In this document: in pieces, positions 44,225-55,095 of the stretch
How positions within the stretch are numbered: the first letter of the stretch is position 1
Layout: the number at the start of each line of letters is the position of its first letter
DNA from: Candidatus Gastranaerophilales bacterium
Lineage (GTDB): Bacteria > Cyanobacteriota > Vampirovibrionia > Gastranaerophilales > Gastranaerophilaceae
Assembly: GCA_944324225.1 (NCBI GenBank)
Contig: CALUVL010000001.1
Coordinates: 62,001 to 126,000, forward strand
Reading direction: 5' to 3'
Length of the DNA stretch: 64,000 nt
Made by a program: the position numbers and the translations under genes
The notes under the pieces: model-generated
Seen by the model: the letters and a program-made list of their open reading frames with translations, nothing else
The model's database searches: none
What the model was told of the DNA's origin: nothing

Positions 44225-44400
44225 AATTTATCTCTCTATTATATATCTTGTATATATATTAAAAATATTATTCCCGAAAAATTGCCTGAAATTTTCCTTT
44301 TTGTAAAGTAATATTAAGAAAATATTTTAGTAAATTAAAGTTTAATGCTTGATATGCCGATTAAGAAGTTAAGGAAATGTTTAAAAAGGGATACGAAAAA

Positions 44401-44907
44401 ATGGCTCTGAATGTTTACAATCAAAACTACAAACTTGGCATCGACACTTCCGTTCTTAAGCAGGTATCACAGGAAATCTTAAAAAGGGCGGAAGCGAAGA
44501 ACAGCCAGTATCAGGTAAACAATTCATTCGGCAGTGTTTTGAAAGCTACCGATATGGGAGTCGATTTGTACAAAGGCAACATTGATACACAGGTTGCAAA
44601 ACAAATCGCATTGAACAACAGCGGATTGCAGATTCAATTAAGCGAAACCGCACAAAAAGCCATCCAGTTCTTGAATTCACAGGCAGCGCAGAATGTTGTG
44701 AAAAATGTTGAAGGCAAAATGACAATTTCGGTAAATGAGGTCAACAGCCAGCCTCAACCTGCTCAAACACACACCTTCAATAGTATTATAAGCAACAGTA
44801 CAAGCAAAGATAAAAACGGTTCAAATCCTTTTTATCACGGTGAATTGTTAATGCAGAATTCCAAGAAAGGCGAAAAAACTGACGAAATCAAAAGTGTATT
44901 TGATTAG
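44401..44907 (+). CDS. Hypothetical protein
   Basis: 168 residues from ATG 44401; a start at 44377 is possible but its AAGGA is too close. Gln/Asn/Ser-rich, mainly helical in the first 110 residues (QVSQEILKRAEAKNSQYQ, LSETAQKAIQFLNSQAAQ), with a disordered tail. No signal peptide. No family recognised. Confidence 0.6.
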   Translation: MALNVYNQNYKLGIDTSVLKQVSQEILKRAEAKNSQYQVNNSFGSVLKATDMGVDLYKGNIDTQVAKQIALNNSGLQIQLSETAQKAIQFLNSQAAQNVVKNVEGKMTISVNEVNSQPQPAQTHTFNSIISNSTSKDKNGSNPFYHGELLMQNSKKGEKTDEIKSVFD

Positions 44908-44948
44908 TCGTTCAAAACAAGTTCTAAATTATAGGTTTTGCCGTTAAA

Positions 44949-45332
44949 TTAAATGGAATCCTCGGGATTTTGGGCAGAACCTGACGATTTCTCAATATCG
45001 TCCTCGCGTTCATCTTTTTTTTGTTTATTTTGCCGGTTATTTTTATTTTTTTCGTCTAAGACAAGCTGTTTTTTCTTGGCATTGATAACATTTGCAACAT
45101 TCATCATGGCAAGAGAATTGAGAGTTGCACGAAGAACGGCGCTTCTGTCCATATATTTTTCGGATTCATTTTGTTCTTCTTCTTCATCCTCTCGTCTTTG
45201 CTGGGCAAAATACTCCCCGCCCTGTCCCATTTTATCATCCTGAGTTCTAGCCGCGGTACCAGAAATGTCGCCGCTCTTAAAATTGAAAGAACCGCCAATC
45301 CCGAAAAATCCTGCTGACCTGTTATCGACCAT
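44949..45332 (-). CDS. Small acidic/charged hypothetical protein, paralogue-like to 51159-51440
   Basis: 127 residues, GAGGGTGA upstream. Gly-rich start (FFGIGGSFNFKSGD), then GGEYFAQQRREDEEEEQNE, a short helix (AVLRATLNSLAMMNVANVI) and a Lys/Asn/Asp-rich tail. The GG-x-x-Y-x-Q-x-x-R-x-DEEE stretch is also seen in the protein at 51159-51440. Function unknown. Confidence 0.6.
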   Translation of the reverse strand: MVDNRSAGFFGIGGSFNFKSGDISGTAARTQDDKMGQGGEYFAQQRREDEEEEQNESEKYMDRSAVLRATLNSLAMMNVANVINAKKKQLVLDEKNKNNRQNKQKKDEREDDIEKSSGSAQNPEDSI

Positions 45333-45507
45333 AATTTTTCACCCTCGCCACACTTTTGTTATGTGTTTTAGTTTTCTACGTGTTTACTAGAGTATAGATG
45401 ATTCAATGGTATATTAACTCATCTAAATAAATTATTTTGCTACGATATTAATAAAAATTTACAAAAATTTTCATTATCCACACTGGTTATAGTATAATAC
45501 AAAATGA

Positions 45508-45915
45508 ATAAAGCAGCCGGATAATCGCGCATTGCGCCGGCAGCGGTTTGATTGAAAAATTAAACAGCAAGAGGCTGTAAACGTTTACAGCCGGCCGACA
45601 ATGTGAGGAAAGTCCGTGCATCCAAGGACAGATCGCCGGGGAAACCCCGGACGGCGTGAGCCGGTGGATAGGACCACAGAAAAAATACTGCTAACGGCTT
45701 AGTTTTAAGTACGAGCGATGGTGCAACGGCGAGGTAAGAGCTCACCGGCGGTGTCGAGAGGCATCGGCCAGGCAACCCCCGATAGGATGCAAGATTAACT
45801 CGAAGGCTACAAAGGCTGTCCGCCAACTTCGGAAATATCGCTTGAGATTGCGGGTAACCGTAATACCAGACAGATGATTATCTATAAACAGAACACGGCT
45901 TACGGGCTGCTTTAT
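45508..45915 (+). ncRNA. rnpB: RNase P RNA (bacterial type A)
   Basis: P1 ends ATAAAGCAGCC and GGGCTGCTTTAT bracket the gene. The conserved GAGGAAAGTCCG (45602-45613), GGTAAGAGCTCACCGGC, GTAACCGTAATACCAGACAG and ACAGAACACGGCTTACGG cores (P4, P10-P11, J-regions) are all visible. A TATAAT lies at 45493-45498. Catalytic RNA that matures tRNA 5' ends. The 3' P1 arm runs into TTTATTTTTA and abuts the stop of the convergent prepilin gene. Confidence 0.97.
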
Positions 45916-45917
45916 TT

Positions 45918-46817
45918 TTATCTTTGTAAAATATCCCAGTATTTTTTATCATTTAGTGCTCTGCTTGTACAGCCGACACCATTAAATTTGTTTGTTGATG
46001 TTTTTGAACAATATTCATCTTCGCTATAGGCTGTCCCTTCCATTCCCATAGGTGCAAGTCTACCGTCATCCATCAACTGAAAGGTAAATAAGTCATGTCC
46101 CCATATGTTTGGAGATTTTTTTATTCCGTTTACATCAACTGAAATATATATTCTGCCTGTATCCCAGTTTTCGATAAAAATTATGGAACCGTCAGTAAGG
46201 ACAAATTGACCATTATTTATAAGCGTATTGTCAATTTGACTTTTTTTGTTAAAGGTTTTGTAGTGATCTGTATAGCGTTGGTTGGAATCGTCAAGTTGTT
46301 CAGTTACACAAAATTCTGCGGCATTTTCTTTGTCTGTAACATCTGTAGAACCAAGTCCGCAGTCTATTAGAACATTAAATTGTTTTATATAAAGATCTTT
46401 AAACTCTTGTCTGCTATAAATTTTAGGGGAAGGCGGAACTCCGGCATTTTCAGCCTGCATCTTTAATAGCGCCTGCTGCATAACGGAATAATTTTTTTTC
46501 AATGCAGTTTCAAGTTCTGTTTTTTGGTGTTTGCTTATTAATGAAGGTAAGGTCATTGCGGCTACAACACCAATAATGCCAATAGTTATTAATACTTCGG
46601 CCATTGTAAAGGCTGTTTTCATTTTAACCTCAAGTTTGACTACTTTATTAATCATTTTCTCATTATTTGAGGTGCATTTCAATATATTATCATAGTTTTG
46701 TAACGATTTATTGTTTCTAAAAAGACCATATATTATACTTTTTAATCTGACAAATAGTCGGGTGCAATCAATATTAATCCCCCCTGTCTGAAATTCAGTG
46801 ATGGTGCGGGTTTTCAT
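45918..46817 (-). CDS. Prepilin-like protein (type IV pilin / pseudopilin N-terminus)
   Basis: MKTAFTMAEVLITIGIIGVV at residues 66-85 is a class-III prepilin signal with Phe+1 and Glu+5. If translation starts at ATG 46622 (GAGGT upstream), the protein is 234 residues with a five-residue leader, as expected for pilins. The upstream in-frame ATG at 46817 also has AGGAGGA and a canonical promoter, adding 65 residues that look unlike a leader. The mature part has a globular C-terminal domain with Cys pairs. Assembled at the membrane by the type IV pilus/T2S machinery. Confidence 0.8.
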   Translation of the reverse strand: MKTRTITEFQTGGINIDCTRLFVRLKSIIYGLFRNNKSLQNYDNILKCTSNNEKMINKVVKLEVKMKTAFTMAEVLITIGIIGVVAAMTLPSLISKHQKTELETALKKNYSVMQQALLKMQAENAGVPPSPKIYSRQEFKDLYIKQFNVLIDCGLGSTDVTDKENAAEFCVTEQLDDSNQRYTDHYKTFNKKSQIDNTLINNGQFVLTDGSIIFIENWDTGRIYISVDVNGIKKSPNIWGHDLFTFQLMDDGRLAPMGMEGTAYSEDEYCSKTSTNKFNGVGCTSRALNDKKYWDILQR

Positions 46818-46857
46818 GGCTTATCCTCCTATTGCTTTCACGTTTATATCAATTTAA

Positions 46858-46886
46858 ATTATAGCATATTTTTGCAGGTATTTCAA
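46858..46886 (-). promoter_or_regulatory. Promoter upstream of the prepilin gene
   Basis: On the minus strand TTGAAA (46886-46881), 17-nt spacer, TATAAT (46863-46858). It is followed by AGGAGGA (46830-46824) and the ATG at 46817. Confidence 0.7.
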
Positions 46887-46916
46887 TATTGAATGTTTAA
46901 AGTTGTTCGATAAAAG

Positions 46917-47969
46917 CTATACATTCATTGCTTTAAGAATATCGTTCATGTCAGAAGAAGTCTTTTTAACGTTTGCATTAGAGTATTTGATTGCGTTATC
47001 GGGATCTTTGAGTCCGTTGCCTGTCAAAATACAAACGATTTTTGAGTCTTCTTTTATTGTATCTTTGACTTTAATCAACCCTGCAACAGATGCTGCACTT
47101 GCGGGTTCTGCAAGAATGCCTTCGGTTGAGGCAATAAGTTTGTAAGCTTTTACTATTTCGTCATCGGTTACAAAGTTAATCATACCATTACTTTCGTCGC
47201 GAGCTGCTTCGGCTTGTTTCCAGCTTGCTGGATTGCCGATACGGATTGCTGTTGCAAGAGTTTCAGGTTTCAGAATTCTTTCGCCTTTAACTATTGCTGC
47301 AGCGCCTTCAGCTTCAAAGCCCATCATCTTTGGAAGTGCGGAGATTTTGCCTGCTGTGTACCATTCTTTGTAACCTTTCCAGTAAGCAGTGATGTTTCCT
47401 GCATTTCCCACAGGTATAAAGTGGTAATCAGGGGCCTGGCCAAGTGCATTAATTATTTCAAATGCTCCTGTTTTTTGTCCCTCAATTCTATACGGGTTTA
47501 CTGAATTAACTAAGGTAATCGGATATTTATCAGCAATTTTTCGGACAAGTTCCAGTGCCTCGTCAAAATTGCCCTGGATTGCAATAATTTCTGCACCATA
47601 CATCATCGCCTGAGAAAGTTTACCAAGCGCAATGTAGCCGTCGGGAATCAAGACAAACGTTTTCAATCCTGCTTTTGCGCCATAAGCGGCTGCAGAAGCC
47701 GAGGTATTTCCGGTTGAAGCGCAGATGATTGCACCCGAGCCTGCTTCTTTTGCTTTCGAAACAGCCATGGTCATCCCGCGGTCTTTAAAACTTCCGGTCG
47801 GGTTGCAGCCTTCAAATTTTAAATAAATTTCCGCATCAAGCCCGATTTTGCGTGCAAGGTTGTCTGCTTTGATAAGCGGAGTGTTGCCTTCATTAAGTGT
47901 TACAACCGGCGTTTTGTCAGTTACCGGAAGATATTCTCTGAACGTGTTGATTAATCCCTGATAGTACAT
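46917..47969 (-). CDS. thrC: Threonine synthase
   Basis: 350 residues, short bacterial form. PLP lysine Lys62 in [10 protein letters not shown]; phosphate-binding region [25 protein letters not shown]-like [16 protein letters not shown]. It converts O-phosphohomoserine to threonine. GAGGTATC upstream. The homoserine dehydrogenase gene lies 1 kb away on the same strand, with two small unrelated genes between, so the pathway genes are near each other but not one operon. Confidence 0.96.
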   Translation of the reverse strand: MYYQGLINTFREYLPVTDKTPVVTLNEGNTPLIKADNLARKIGLDAEIYLKFEGCNPTGSFKDRGMTMAVSKAKEAGSGAIICASTGNTSASAAAYGAKAGLKTFVLIPDGYIALGKLSQAMMYGAEIIAIQGNFDEALELVRKIADKYPITLVNSVNPYRIEGQKTGAFEIINALGQAPDYHFIPVGNAGNITAYWKGYKEWYTAGKISALPKMMGFEAEGAAAIVKGERILKPETLATAIRIGNPASWKQAEAARDESNGMINFVTDDEIVKAYKLIASTEGILAEPASAASVAGLIKVKDTIKEDSKIVCILTGNGLKDPDNAIKYSNANVKKTSSDMNDILKAMNV

Positions 47970-48026
47970 TTATTTGATACCTCTTTTGTTAATTTATGCA
48001 TTAATTCTAGCACAGAATATAAATTT

Positions 48027-48251
48027 TTAAAATGAAAAATCGAACAATATTTTTACTTCGACATCAAGAGCATTGGCTAATAATTTCATTGTTTTAATCG
48101 TAACATTTGCTTCCCCGCGTTCAATTTGTCCTATATAGTTAAAATTCATGTCAACTAATTCTGCAAGTTTCATTTGTGATAATTTCTTGGATTTTCTTAT
48201 ATAGGCAAGTTTTGCTCCAAAGCGTTTTTCCAGATCAAAATTCTTATCCAT
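48027..48251 (-). CDS. XRE-family HTH transcription regulator
   Basis: 74 residues from the ATG at 48251: GAKLAYIRKSKKLSQMKLAE, then LVDMNFNYIGQIERGEANVT is a classic Cro/C1-type helix-turn-helix. No further domain. There is no Shine-Dalgarno; TATAAT (48264-48259) lies 7 nt before the ATG, a leaderless arrangement (an in-frame ATG 9 nt upstream overlaps that box). Targets unknown. Confidence 0.88.
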   Translation of the reverse strand: MDKNFDLEKRFGAKLAYIRKSKKLSQMKLAELVDMNFNYIGQIERGEANVTIKTMKLLANALDVEVKILFDFSF

Positions 48252-48447
48252 AATGGCCATTATAAATTTTGTATTAACAGATTTCTAATGAGTAATAATG
48301 TGTTTTTAACATTTAATAACTATTAATTTTTGTAAATTCTTTTTTTAAGTATGGCAATTTCAAATATTAAATAACGTTTATTTAACTTGTATATAATATT
48401 TATTAACTATTAATTTGCAATACGAGATTAAGAAAGGAGATTGAATT

Positions 48448-48906
48448 ATGACAGTTGATGGTGTTAATTCAGCAAAAACTATTATGGAAGCAGCCGGCGT
48501 TAAAGTGGCAGAAACCCCAACAGAGCAGCAAGAAAGAATGAATGCTGTTAATGCCAAAATGAATTCGGTTTACGGTGATGAAATTAAACCAAAGAATGAA
48601 AAAGACGGCGAAATTTCTTATCTTCCAAAAGATCCGGCGGGCGGCGAAGTTGAAAAAGAGGAAAAAATGTCACGCAAAGAAGCAAAAAAATGGCTTAAGC
48701 AGTACAGAGAAGAAAATGACTGTTCGAAAAAAGAGGCGAAAGCTGCATTTGAAGCTGAATTTGGATATGAATTTCCAGACAGCAAATTTGTAAAATATTT
48801 AAGAAATGCAGTGCTTAATGGAAGTATGTTTGGGGTTATTGTCGGGGCATTCCATACTGGTGAGGAAAGAGATAATTTTGTTGAAACCGGCAGGTGGAAT
48901 TCATAA
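48448..48906 (+). CDS. Hypothetical protein with charged helices
   Basis: 152 residues, AGAAAGGAG upstream. Starts MTVDGVNSAKTIMEAAGVKV, has a very charged helical middle (SRKEAKKWLKQYREENDCSK) and ends with KYLRNAVLNGSMFGVIVGAF, a possible amphipathic or short membrane helix. Similar N-terminal style to other small proteins in the window. Followed by a terminator. Not recognised. Confidence 0.65.
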   Translation: MTVDGVNSAKTIMEAAGVKVAETPTEQQERMNAVNAKMNSVYGDEIKPKNEKDGEISYLPKDPAGGEVEKEEKMSRKEAKKWLKQYREENDCSKKEAKAAFEAEFGYEFPDSKFVKYLRNAVLNGSMFGVIVGAFHTGEERDNFVETGRWNS

Positions 48907-48934
48907 GATTAAAATTTAAAGGCCTATAAAAAAT

Positions 48935-48962
48935 AAAAGACCGGTTCTGACCGGTCTTTTTA
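48935..48962. terminator. Bidirectional terminator
   Basis: AAAAGACCGGT pairs with ACCGGTCTTTT. It serves the plus-strand gene at 48448 and the minus-strand hom gene. Confidence 0.85.
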
Positions 48963-48965
48963 TTA

Positions 48966-50243
48966 TCATACCTGAACCCGAATAAGGCTGTTGACTTTGT
49001 TTATGAATTTGTCTTTTTCAAAAGCCTCAACCGCACAGCGCATGTTCTTTTCAAGCGCAAGTTCCGTAATTACCGTAATGTTTGCGGTGTTGTCATCATC
49101 AACACCTCTTTGCACTATGCTTTGAAGGCTTATGTCATTGTCAGCGCAAATTTTTCCGATAGTGCCGATTACACCCTTGTTGTTTTTTGCGTTAATAGAA
49201 AGATAGTATTTGTTCATTGTGTCTTTTATATTGACGCACTCGGCAGTTTCTTCGTGGCGGCAGCGCATCATCGGCAGAAGATAGTCTGTTTTTCCGAGTT
49301 CTGCGGCTATTGCAAGAATATCGCCGACAACTGAGCTTGCTGTCGGAAATTCGCCGGCTCCGGGGCCTGAGAGGGTTATGTCGCCTATCGGGTGCCCTGA
49401 AAGACTTACTGCATTTGTTACATAATCTATGTGAGCCAGAGTTGATTTTTTAGAAATCAGCATCGGGTGAACTCTCACGTCTGCTTTATTATCTGCGTTT
49501 ATTGAAGCAGAGGCAATGAGTTTAATCTTGTAGCCTAAGTCATTTGCGGCATGCATATCCTGCGCACGGATTTTCGTAATGCCTTCGCGGTAGACGTTGT
49601 CGAGTTTAATACGTTTTCTGAAGGCGATAGTTGCAAGAGTTGTAATTTTGTAAGCTGCATCAAAACCTTCAACATCTCCTGTCGGGTCTGTTTCGGCGTA
49701 TCCTAATTCCTGCGCTTCCTTTAAAACATCCTCATAAGACGCGCCTTGGACATCCATCTTTGTCAGAATATAGTTTGTTGTACCATTCAAAATGGCTTCG
49801 ATTTTATTGATTTTGTTGCCTGCCATAATCGTTTTGATTGGCATAATCAGCGGAATTCCGCCTGCAATTGCAGCTTCATAGAGAACAACTTTGTTATATT
49901 TTTCAGCAAAGTTGAAGAGTTCTTCGCCGTGTTTTGCAAGAAGTTCTTTGTTTGCTGTTACTATATGTTTGCCGTTTTTGATCGCAGTTTTGATAATGTC
50001 AAATGCCGGCTGTACTCCGCCTATAAGTTCACATAAAACGTCAATTTCTGGATCTGTGGCAACTTCGTAACAGTCTTCTGTCAGAATTGATGTGTCAAAA
50101 TTTTCAATATTGCGCGGTTTGTTGAGATTTTTGACCGCAATTTTGGTAACTTCAATGTCTTCAAATGGTTTTAATGTTTTATAAACCCCTGTGCCTACGG
50201 TTCCAAGACCGATTAATCCAATTTTAATTTTCTTCTTTTCCAT
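48966..50243 (-). CDS. hom: Homoserine dehydrogenase with ACT domain
   Basis: 425 residues. Rossmann start IGLIGLGTVGTGVYK, ILNGTTNYILTKM and GYAETDPTGDVEGFDAAYK (homoserine site) and a C-terminal ACT domain (about 350-425, KGVIGTIGKICADNDISLQS), through which threonine usually inhibits. It reduces aspartate semialdehyde to homoserine. TAAAAT (50255-50250) lies 6 nt before the ATG with no Shine-Dalgarno, so the mRNA appears leaderless. Confidence 0.96.
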   Translation of the reverse strand: MEKKKIKIGLIGLGTVGTGVYKTLKPFEDIEVTKIAVKNLNKPRNIENFDTSILTEDCYEVATDPEIDVLCELIGGVQPAFDIIKTAIKNGKHIVTANKELLAKHGEELFNFAEKYNKVVLYEAAIAGGIPLIMPIKTIMAGNKINKIEAILNGTTNYILTKMDVQGASYEDVLKEAQELGYAETDPTGDVEGFDAAYKITTLATIAFRKRIKLDNVYREGITKIRAQDMHAANDLGYKIKLIASASINADNKADVRVHPMLISKKSTLAHIDYVTNAVSLSGHPIGDITLSGPGAGEFPTASSVVGDILAIAAELGKTDYLLPMMRCRHEETAECVNIKDTMNKYYLSINAKNNKGVIGTIGKICADNDISLQSIVQRGVDDDNTANITVITELALEKNMRCAVEAFEKDKFINKVNSLIRVQV

Positions 50244-50384
50244 AGGTTAATTTTATCATAAAAATGTAAATGATTAAGTGCAATTTTGTTATCTGGAATT
50301 TGTATTACAAAGATTCTTAAACATTTCAGAATAACAGTGGCTGAAAAATTCTACACAAAACGGATGTCTTTCAATATTTTTATT

Positions 50385-51098
50385 CTATCCGAGCCAGTCA
50401 AAGCACAATTTTAAAAATCTTTCCGGCTCTGCCAGAAACAGGTCTTCTGCATGAATTCCGTCTTCAAAAATTTCAAGTTTTTTTTCGCAGACTGCCTTTT
50501 TAAAAAGCTTTTCCGTATGCCACGGACAGACTGTTACGTCATTTTTGCCTGCGACAAACAGCGTTGGTGATTGAATTTTGTCTGCAATATCAATCGGTTT
50601 GACTTTTTTTCTTATTATTGGTGAAGGCCTTACGGAAATCCATCTCTTCGGCTCAAACTTTTTAAATGTCGGAATCCATGCATTCGGATGCCACATTCTG
50701 TTTTCAATTTTGTAAAAATCGCACGGCGGAGATACGGCAATAATGCGGTTTATCTCTTTGAATTCAGCACCGTAAATCAAAACAACAGCACCGCCTAATG
50801 AAAAACCGGCCAGATTTACTTCTTCATAATTTTTATGCGCAAATTCCACAACAGCCTTTAAATCAAGGATTTCTTTTGAAGTAAAAGTGTAGAATCCGCC
50901 ACTTTTGCCATGGCCACGAAAGTCCATTGCAATCACATCATATTTTTCAGACAAGCCTTCTGCCAATATTGAAAAAGCTTTACTGTCTTTTGTCATAAAC
51001 CATCCGGGACAAATTATTACAACGCTTTTATGCCCTGTCCGGTAAAGATTAAACGCAATTTTGACATTATCTTCGGTTTTTACAAATAAACTCTCCAT
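50385..51098 (-). CDS. Alpha/beta hydrolase (serine aminopeptidase / acylglycerol-lipase-like)
   Basis: 237 residues. Oxyanion segment VVIICPGWFM, AMDFRGHGKSGG, nucleophile elbow LAGFSLGGAV (Ser near 99), Asp in LFVAGKNDVTV and His in EDGIHAEDLF complete the triad. No signal peptide. Substrate not predictable. No clear ribosome site before the ATG. Confidence 0.88.
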   Translation of the reverse strand: MESLFVKTEDNVKIAFNLYRTGHKSVVIICPGWFMTKDSKAFSILAEGLSEKYDVIAMDFRGHGKSGGFYTFTSKEILDLKAVVEFAHKNYEEVNLAGFSLGGAVVLIYGAEFKEINRIIAVSPPCDFYKIENRMWHPNAWIPTFKKFEPKRWISVRPSPIIRKKVKPIDIADKIQSPTLFVAGKNDVTVCPWHTEKLFKKAVCEKKLEIFEDGIHAEDLFLAEPERFLKLCFDWLG

Positions 51099-51158
51099 CA
51101 GTGAAATTATTCCACTAAAACAAAGCTCTGTAAAGGTTTCAATTCTTTTTTCTTTTGA

Positions 51159-51440
51159 TTAGAACATTTTTTTCAGTTTCAGAAGAAATTTTAAGATGTA
51201 TTTTTTGAGGCTGAATTTATATTCTTCGGGAATTTCAATTTCTTTTCTGCTTACAAATACATCAGATTCCGTTTTTTTGTCGAAAATACTTTCTTCAGAT
51301 AAAAATCTTTTTTCTTTTTCTTCTTCGTCCTGTCTTTCTCTTTGCATGTAACCGAGATTGCCGCCTCCGCCGTCATTGTTCATATTGGCGGTTTCTCTGA
51401 TTACAGGCTTGACGCTCAGTACGTTTGCATCGAAACTCAT
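51159..51440 (-). CDS. Small acidic/basic hypothetical protein, paralogue-like to 44949-45332
   Basis: 93 residues from ATG 51440 (GGGTGA upstream). GGGGNLGYMQRERQDEEEKE resembles the matching stretch in 44949-45332. The C-terminus is a basic amphipathic helix (SLKKYILKFLLKLKKMF) that could sit on the membrane. The 19-nt AT element found upstream of 15520 lies 72 nt upstream here. Function unknown. Confidence 0.55.
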   Translation of the reverse strand: MSFDANVLSVKPVIRETANMNNDGGGGNLGYMQRERQDEEEKEKRFLSEESIFDKKTESDVFVSRKEIEIPEEYKFSLKKYILKFLLKLKKMF

Positions 51441-51741
51441 TTTTTTCACCCAAACTTACGATTTCCCAAATTCCATTGCTGGATTAATTCGGATTTTCGT
51501 AACCCTTTCATTTTTTCCCTTATATATATAAAGTATTTTTCATGAAGAAATGTTACAATTTTTCGAATTTTTGTTACAAAAGTTAATAATCTGTTATACA
51601 GGCATTATGTCAAATTTTTTGGCCGGAGAAATTAGCAGGCGGAAATATTAATTTTTTGTTTATTTTTTTAAGTTCTTTAAAAAATGGTGTTATAACAAAA
51701 TTATAGAGAATCAAGTAATTAATTTGTAAAGGAGATTATAG

Positions 51742-53586
<1,845 letters not shown>

Positions 53587-53620
53587 AATTAATTTAATTT
53601 CATACTTATTTGCTCAAAAT

Positions 53621-53649
53621 AAGGCGAAGCCGCAAGGCTTCGCCTTTTG
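53621..53649 (+). terminator. dnaK terminator
   Basis: AAGGCGAAGCC pairs with GGCTTCGCCTT around GCAA, then TTTG. Confidence 0.9.
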
Positions 53650-53759
53650 TTACGCAATGTAACAAAATAACGGCATGCCGAAATTCCGGCTCTTTGAAAT
53701 TTTTATATTAAATATAAGTAAAATGGTTGCACAAAAAGGTTCAAAGAGAGGAGTCGGTC

Positions 53760-53948
53760 ATGTCATCAAATATCAGCGCATTAAGGGCACTTGCAGAGCT
53801 TAACAAAATTGCTGAAGCAAGAAATTCAAATTCAGAGCCTGCGCCTGTAGAGCAAAAACCTAAATTTTCACTGTTCGGGTTTGGTTTTACTTCATCAAGG
53901 GCAGAAGATGTTCCGCCTGAAGAAAAAGGATTTAATCACAGAATTTAA
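53760..53948 (+). CDS. Very small hypothetical protein
   Basis: 62 residues from ATG 53760 (GAGAGGAG upstream). Begins with a helix (SALRALAELNKIAEARN) followed by KPKFSLFGFGFTSSR. No motif recognised. Probably transcribed with the LysM-like gene 77 nt downstream. Confidence 0.6.
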   Translation: MSSNISALRALAELNKIAEARNSNSEPAPVEQKPKFSLFGFGFTSSRAEDVPPEEKGFNHRI

Positions 53949-54025
53949 AATTACACATGTTATATTTTATTCAGACTGTGGCATATTATAAATTAATTTG
54001 ACCCCAAATAGTTAAGGAGTATGTT

Positions 54026-54325
54026 ATGGCAGATTTAAAGAAAGATGACGCAAAAGTAATTTTGTCCGACAGGTATGAAGAATATGAACCCAAAAGCGGT
54101 GAATACTGGTACAGTATAGTTTCTGCAAAATACGGTGCTGACAGCGAAGAAGCAAAGGCAATTGTTAAAGACCTGAAAGAATTCAACGGCATAAATACAT
54201 TCTCTTTAATTGTTCAGCCTGATATTATGAAACTTCCGCAGACAATTAAACTCGGCAACAAAGAATTTAAGCTGGATTTCGAAAAGAAAGTTGATATTCG
54301 AAATTATAAATTAAATGCAATATAA
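54026..54325 (+). CDS. Small LysM-like protein
   Basis: 99 residues, AAGGAG upstream. EYWYSIVSAKYGADSEEAKA and DIMKLPQTIKL match the start and end of a LysM motif (GDTWYSIAxKYG ... LPxxIKI), but with a longer loop. No signal peptide, so its location and ligand are uncertain. Confidence 0.6.
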   Translation: MADLKKDDAKVILSDRYEEYEPKSGEYWYSIVSAKYGADSEEAKAIVKDLKEFNGINTFSLIVQPDIMKLPQTIKLGNKEFKLDFEKKVDIRNYKLNAI

Positions 54326-54387
54326 ATTTACAAATCCTTCTCCTAACGTGTGTAAAACAAGCTTTTGGTGTTACAATCAAAAGCTTG

Positions 54388-54416
54388 TTGACATTTAGAG
54401 CTAAAATCGCTATGCT
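54388..54416 (+). promoter_or_regulatory. Canonical promoter with +1 at the start codon of the PH-like membrane protein
   Basis: TTGACA (54388-54393), 17-nt spacer, TATGCT (54411-54416), 7 nt to the ATG at 54424. Best example of the leaderless pattern in this window. Confidence 0.7.
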
Positions 54417-54423
54417 ATTATTT

Positions 54424-55041
54424 ATGGCACGACATGTATTTTACACGCAAATAAAGTCATCATTGTTGTATAGCGAAAGATTAATGGATTGGATTATTGC
54501 TGCATCTTTTATTTGGGCGGCAACAGTTTTGTTTGTTTATCACACGGATACATTTGTATTTATTCCGTTTTTTGCTCTGGTTTTATACAACATTTTTTTG
54601 TACAAGCCGACCATTAGAGAATGGGATATGGGCGGTTTTCAGAAGATGGTTATTGATACAAACAGTGGTTATATAATTTTTGATGATCGTGTAAAGTTAA
54701 AAATAGATAATATTGAGCGTGTCAGGATTGAGGTTGATGAAAGACCGAGGCTGTTCTGGCTTCTCGGGCTCGGGGCGCAGTATACAAGCATTGTAAACTG
54801 TGAAGTTATTTTCAGGCTTGACACTAAAACAAATACTGTTGTACCCATGCAATTTAGAAAAGATATTTTCAGATTAATTGAAGTAATCAGAGGACTTGGA
54901 AAACCTTGCAGAATTCAAAATGAAGAGTTATTAAATGAAGGAGTGCCTGATTATATCTGGTACTTGTTAGTTTTTGTAATTGTTTTAATAGCTATTGGAA
55001 CGGTTATTGTGAATTTCTTCAGAAATCTTGTTACAATGTAG
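54424..55041 (+). CDS. Membrane protein with PH-like soluble domain
   Basis: 205 residues from ATG 54424; a TTG start 39 nt upstream falls in the promoter. Two N-terminal membrane helices (about 20-60), a soluble domain of antiparallel strands (about 70-165: MVIDTNSGYIIFDDRVKLKI, NIERVRIEVDERPRL) as in bacterial PH-type domains, and a C-terminal membrane helix (about 178-200). Function unknown. Its terminator is shared with the convergent gatA. Confidence 0.7.
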   Translation: MARHVFYTQIKSSLLYSERLMDWIIAASFIWAATVLFVYHTDTFVFIPFFALVLYNIFLYKPTIREWDMGGFQKMVIDTNSGYIIFDDRVKLKIDNIERVRIEVDERPRLFWLLGLGAQYTSIVNCEVIFRLDTKTNTVVPMQFRKDIFRLIEVIRGLGKPCRIQNEELLNEGVPDYIWYLLVFVIVLIAIGTVIVNFFRNLVTM

Positions 55042-55065
55042 CTATGAAATGTTTTAGTTAAAAAA

Positions 55066-55090
55066 TAAGGCGGGATTTAACCCGCCTTAA
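55066..55090. terminator. Bidirectional terminator between the PH-like gene and gatA
   Basis: TAAGGCGGG pairs with CCCGCCTTA around ATTTAA. Confidence 0.85.
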
Positions 55091-55095
55091 AATAT

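Noticed and set aside
45560-45826. An 88-codon frame on the minus strand
   Set aside because: It lies wholly inside the RNase P RNA gene, whose conserved cores explain the sequence.
46623-46817. Treating the 65 residues before the prepilin signal as a separate leader-peptide gene
   Set aside because: The frame has no stop before the prepilin start, so it cannot be a separate gene as it stands; reported as an alternative start instead.
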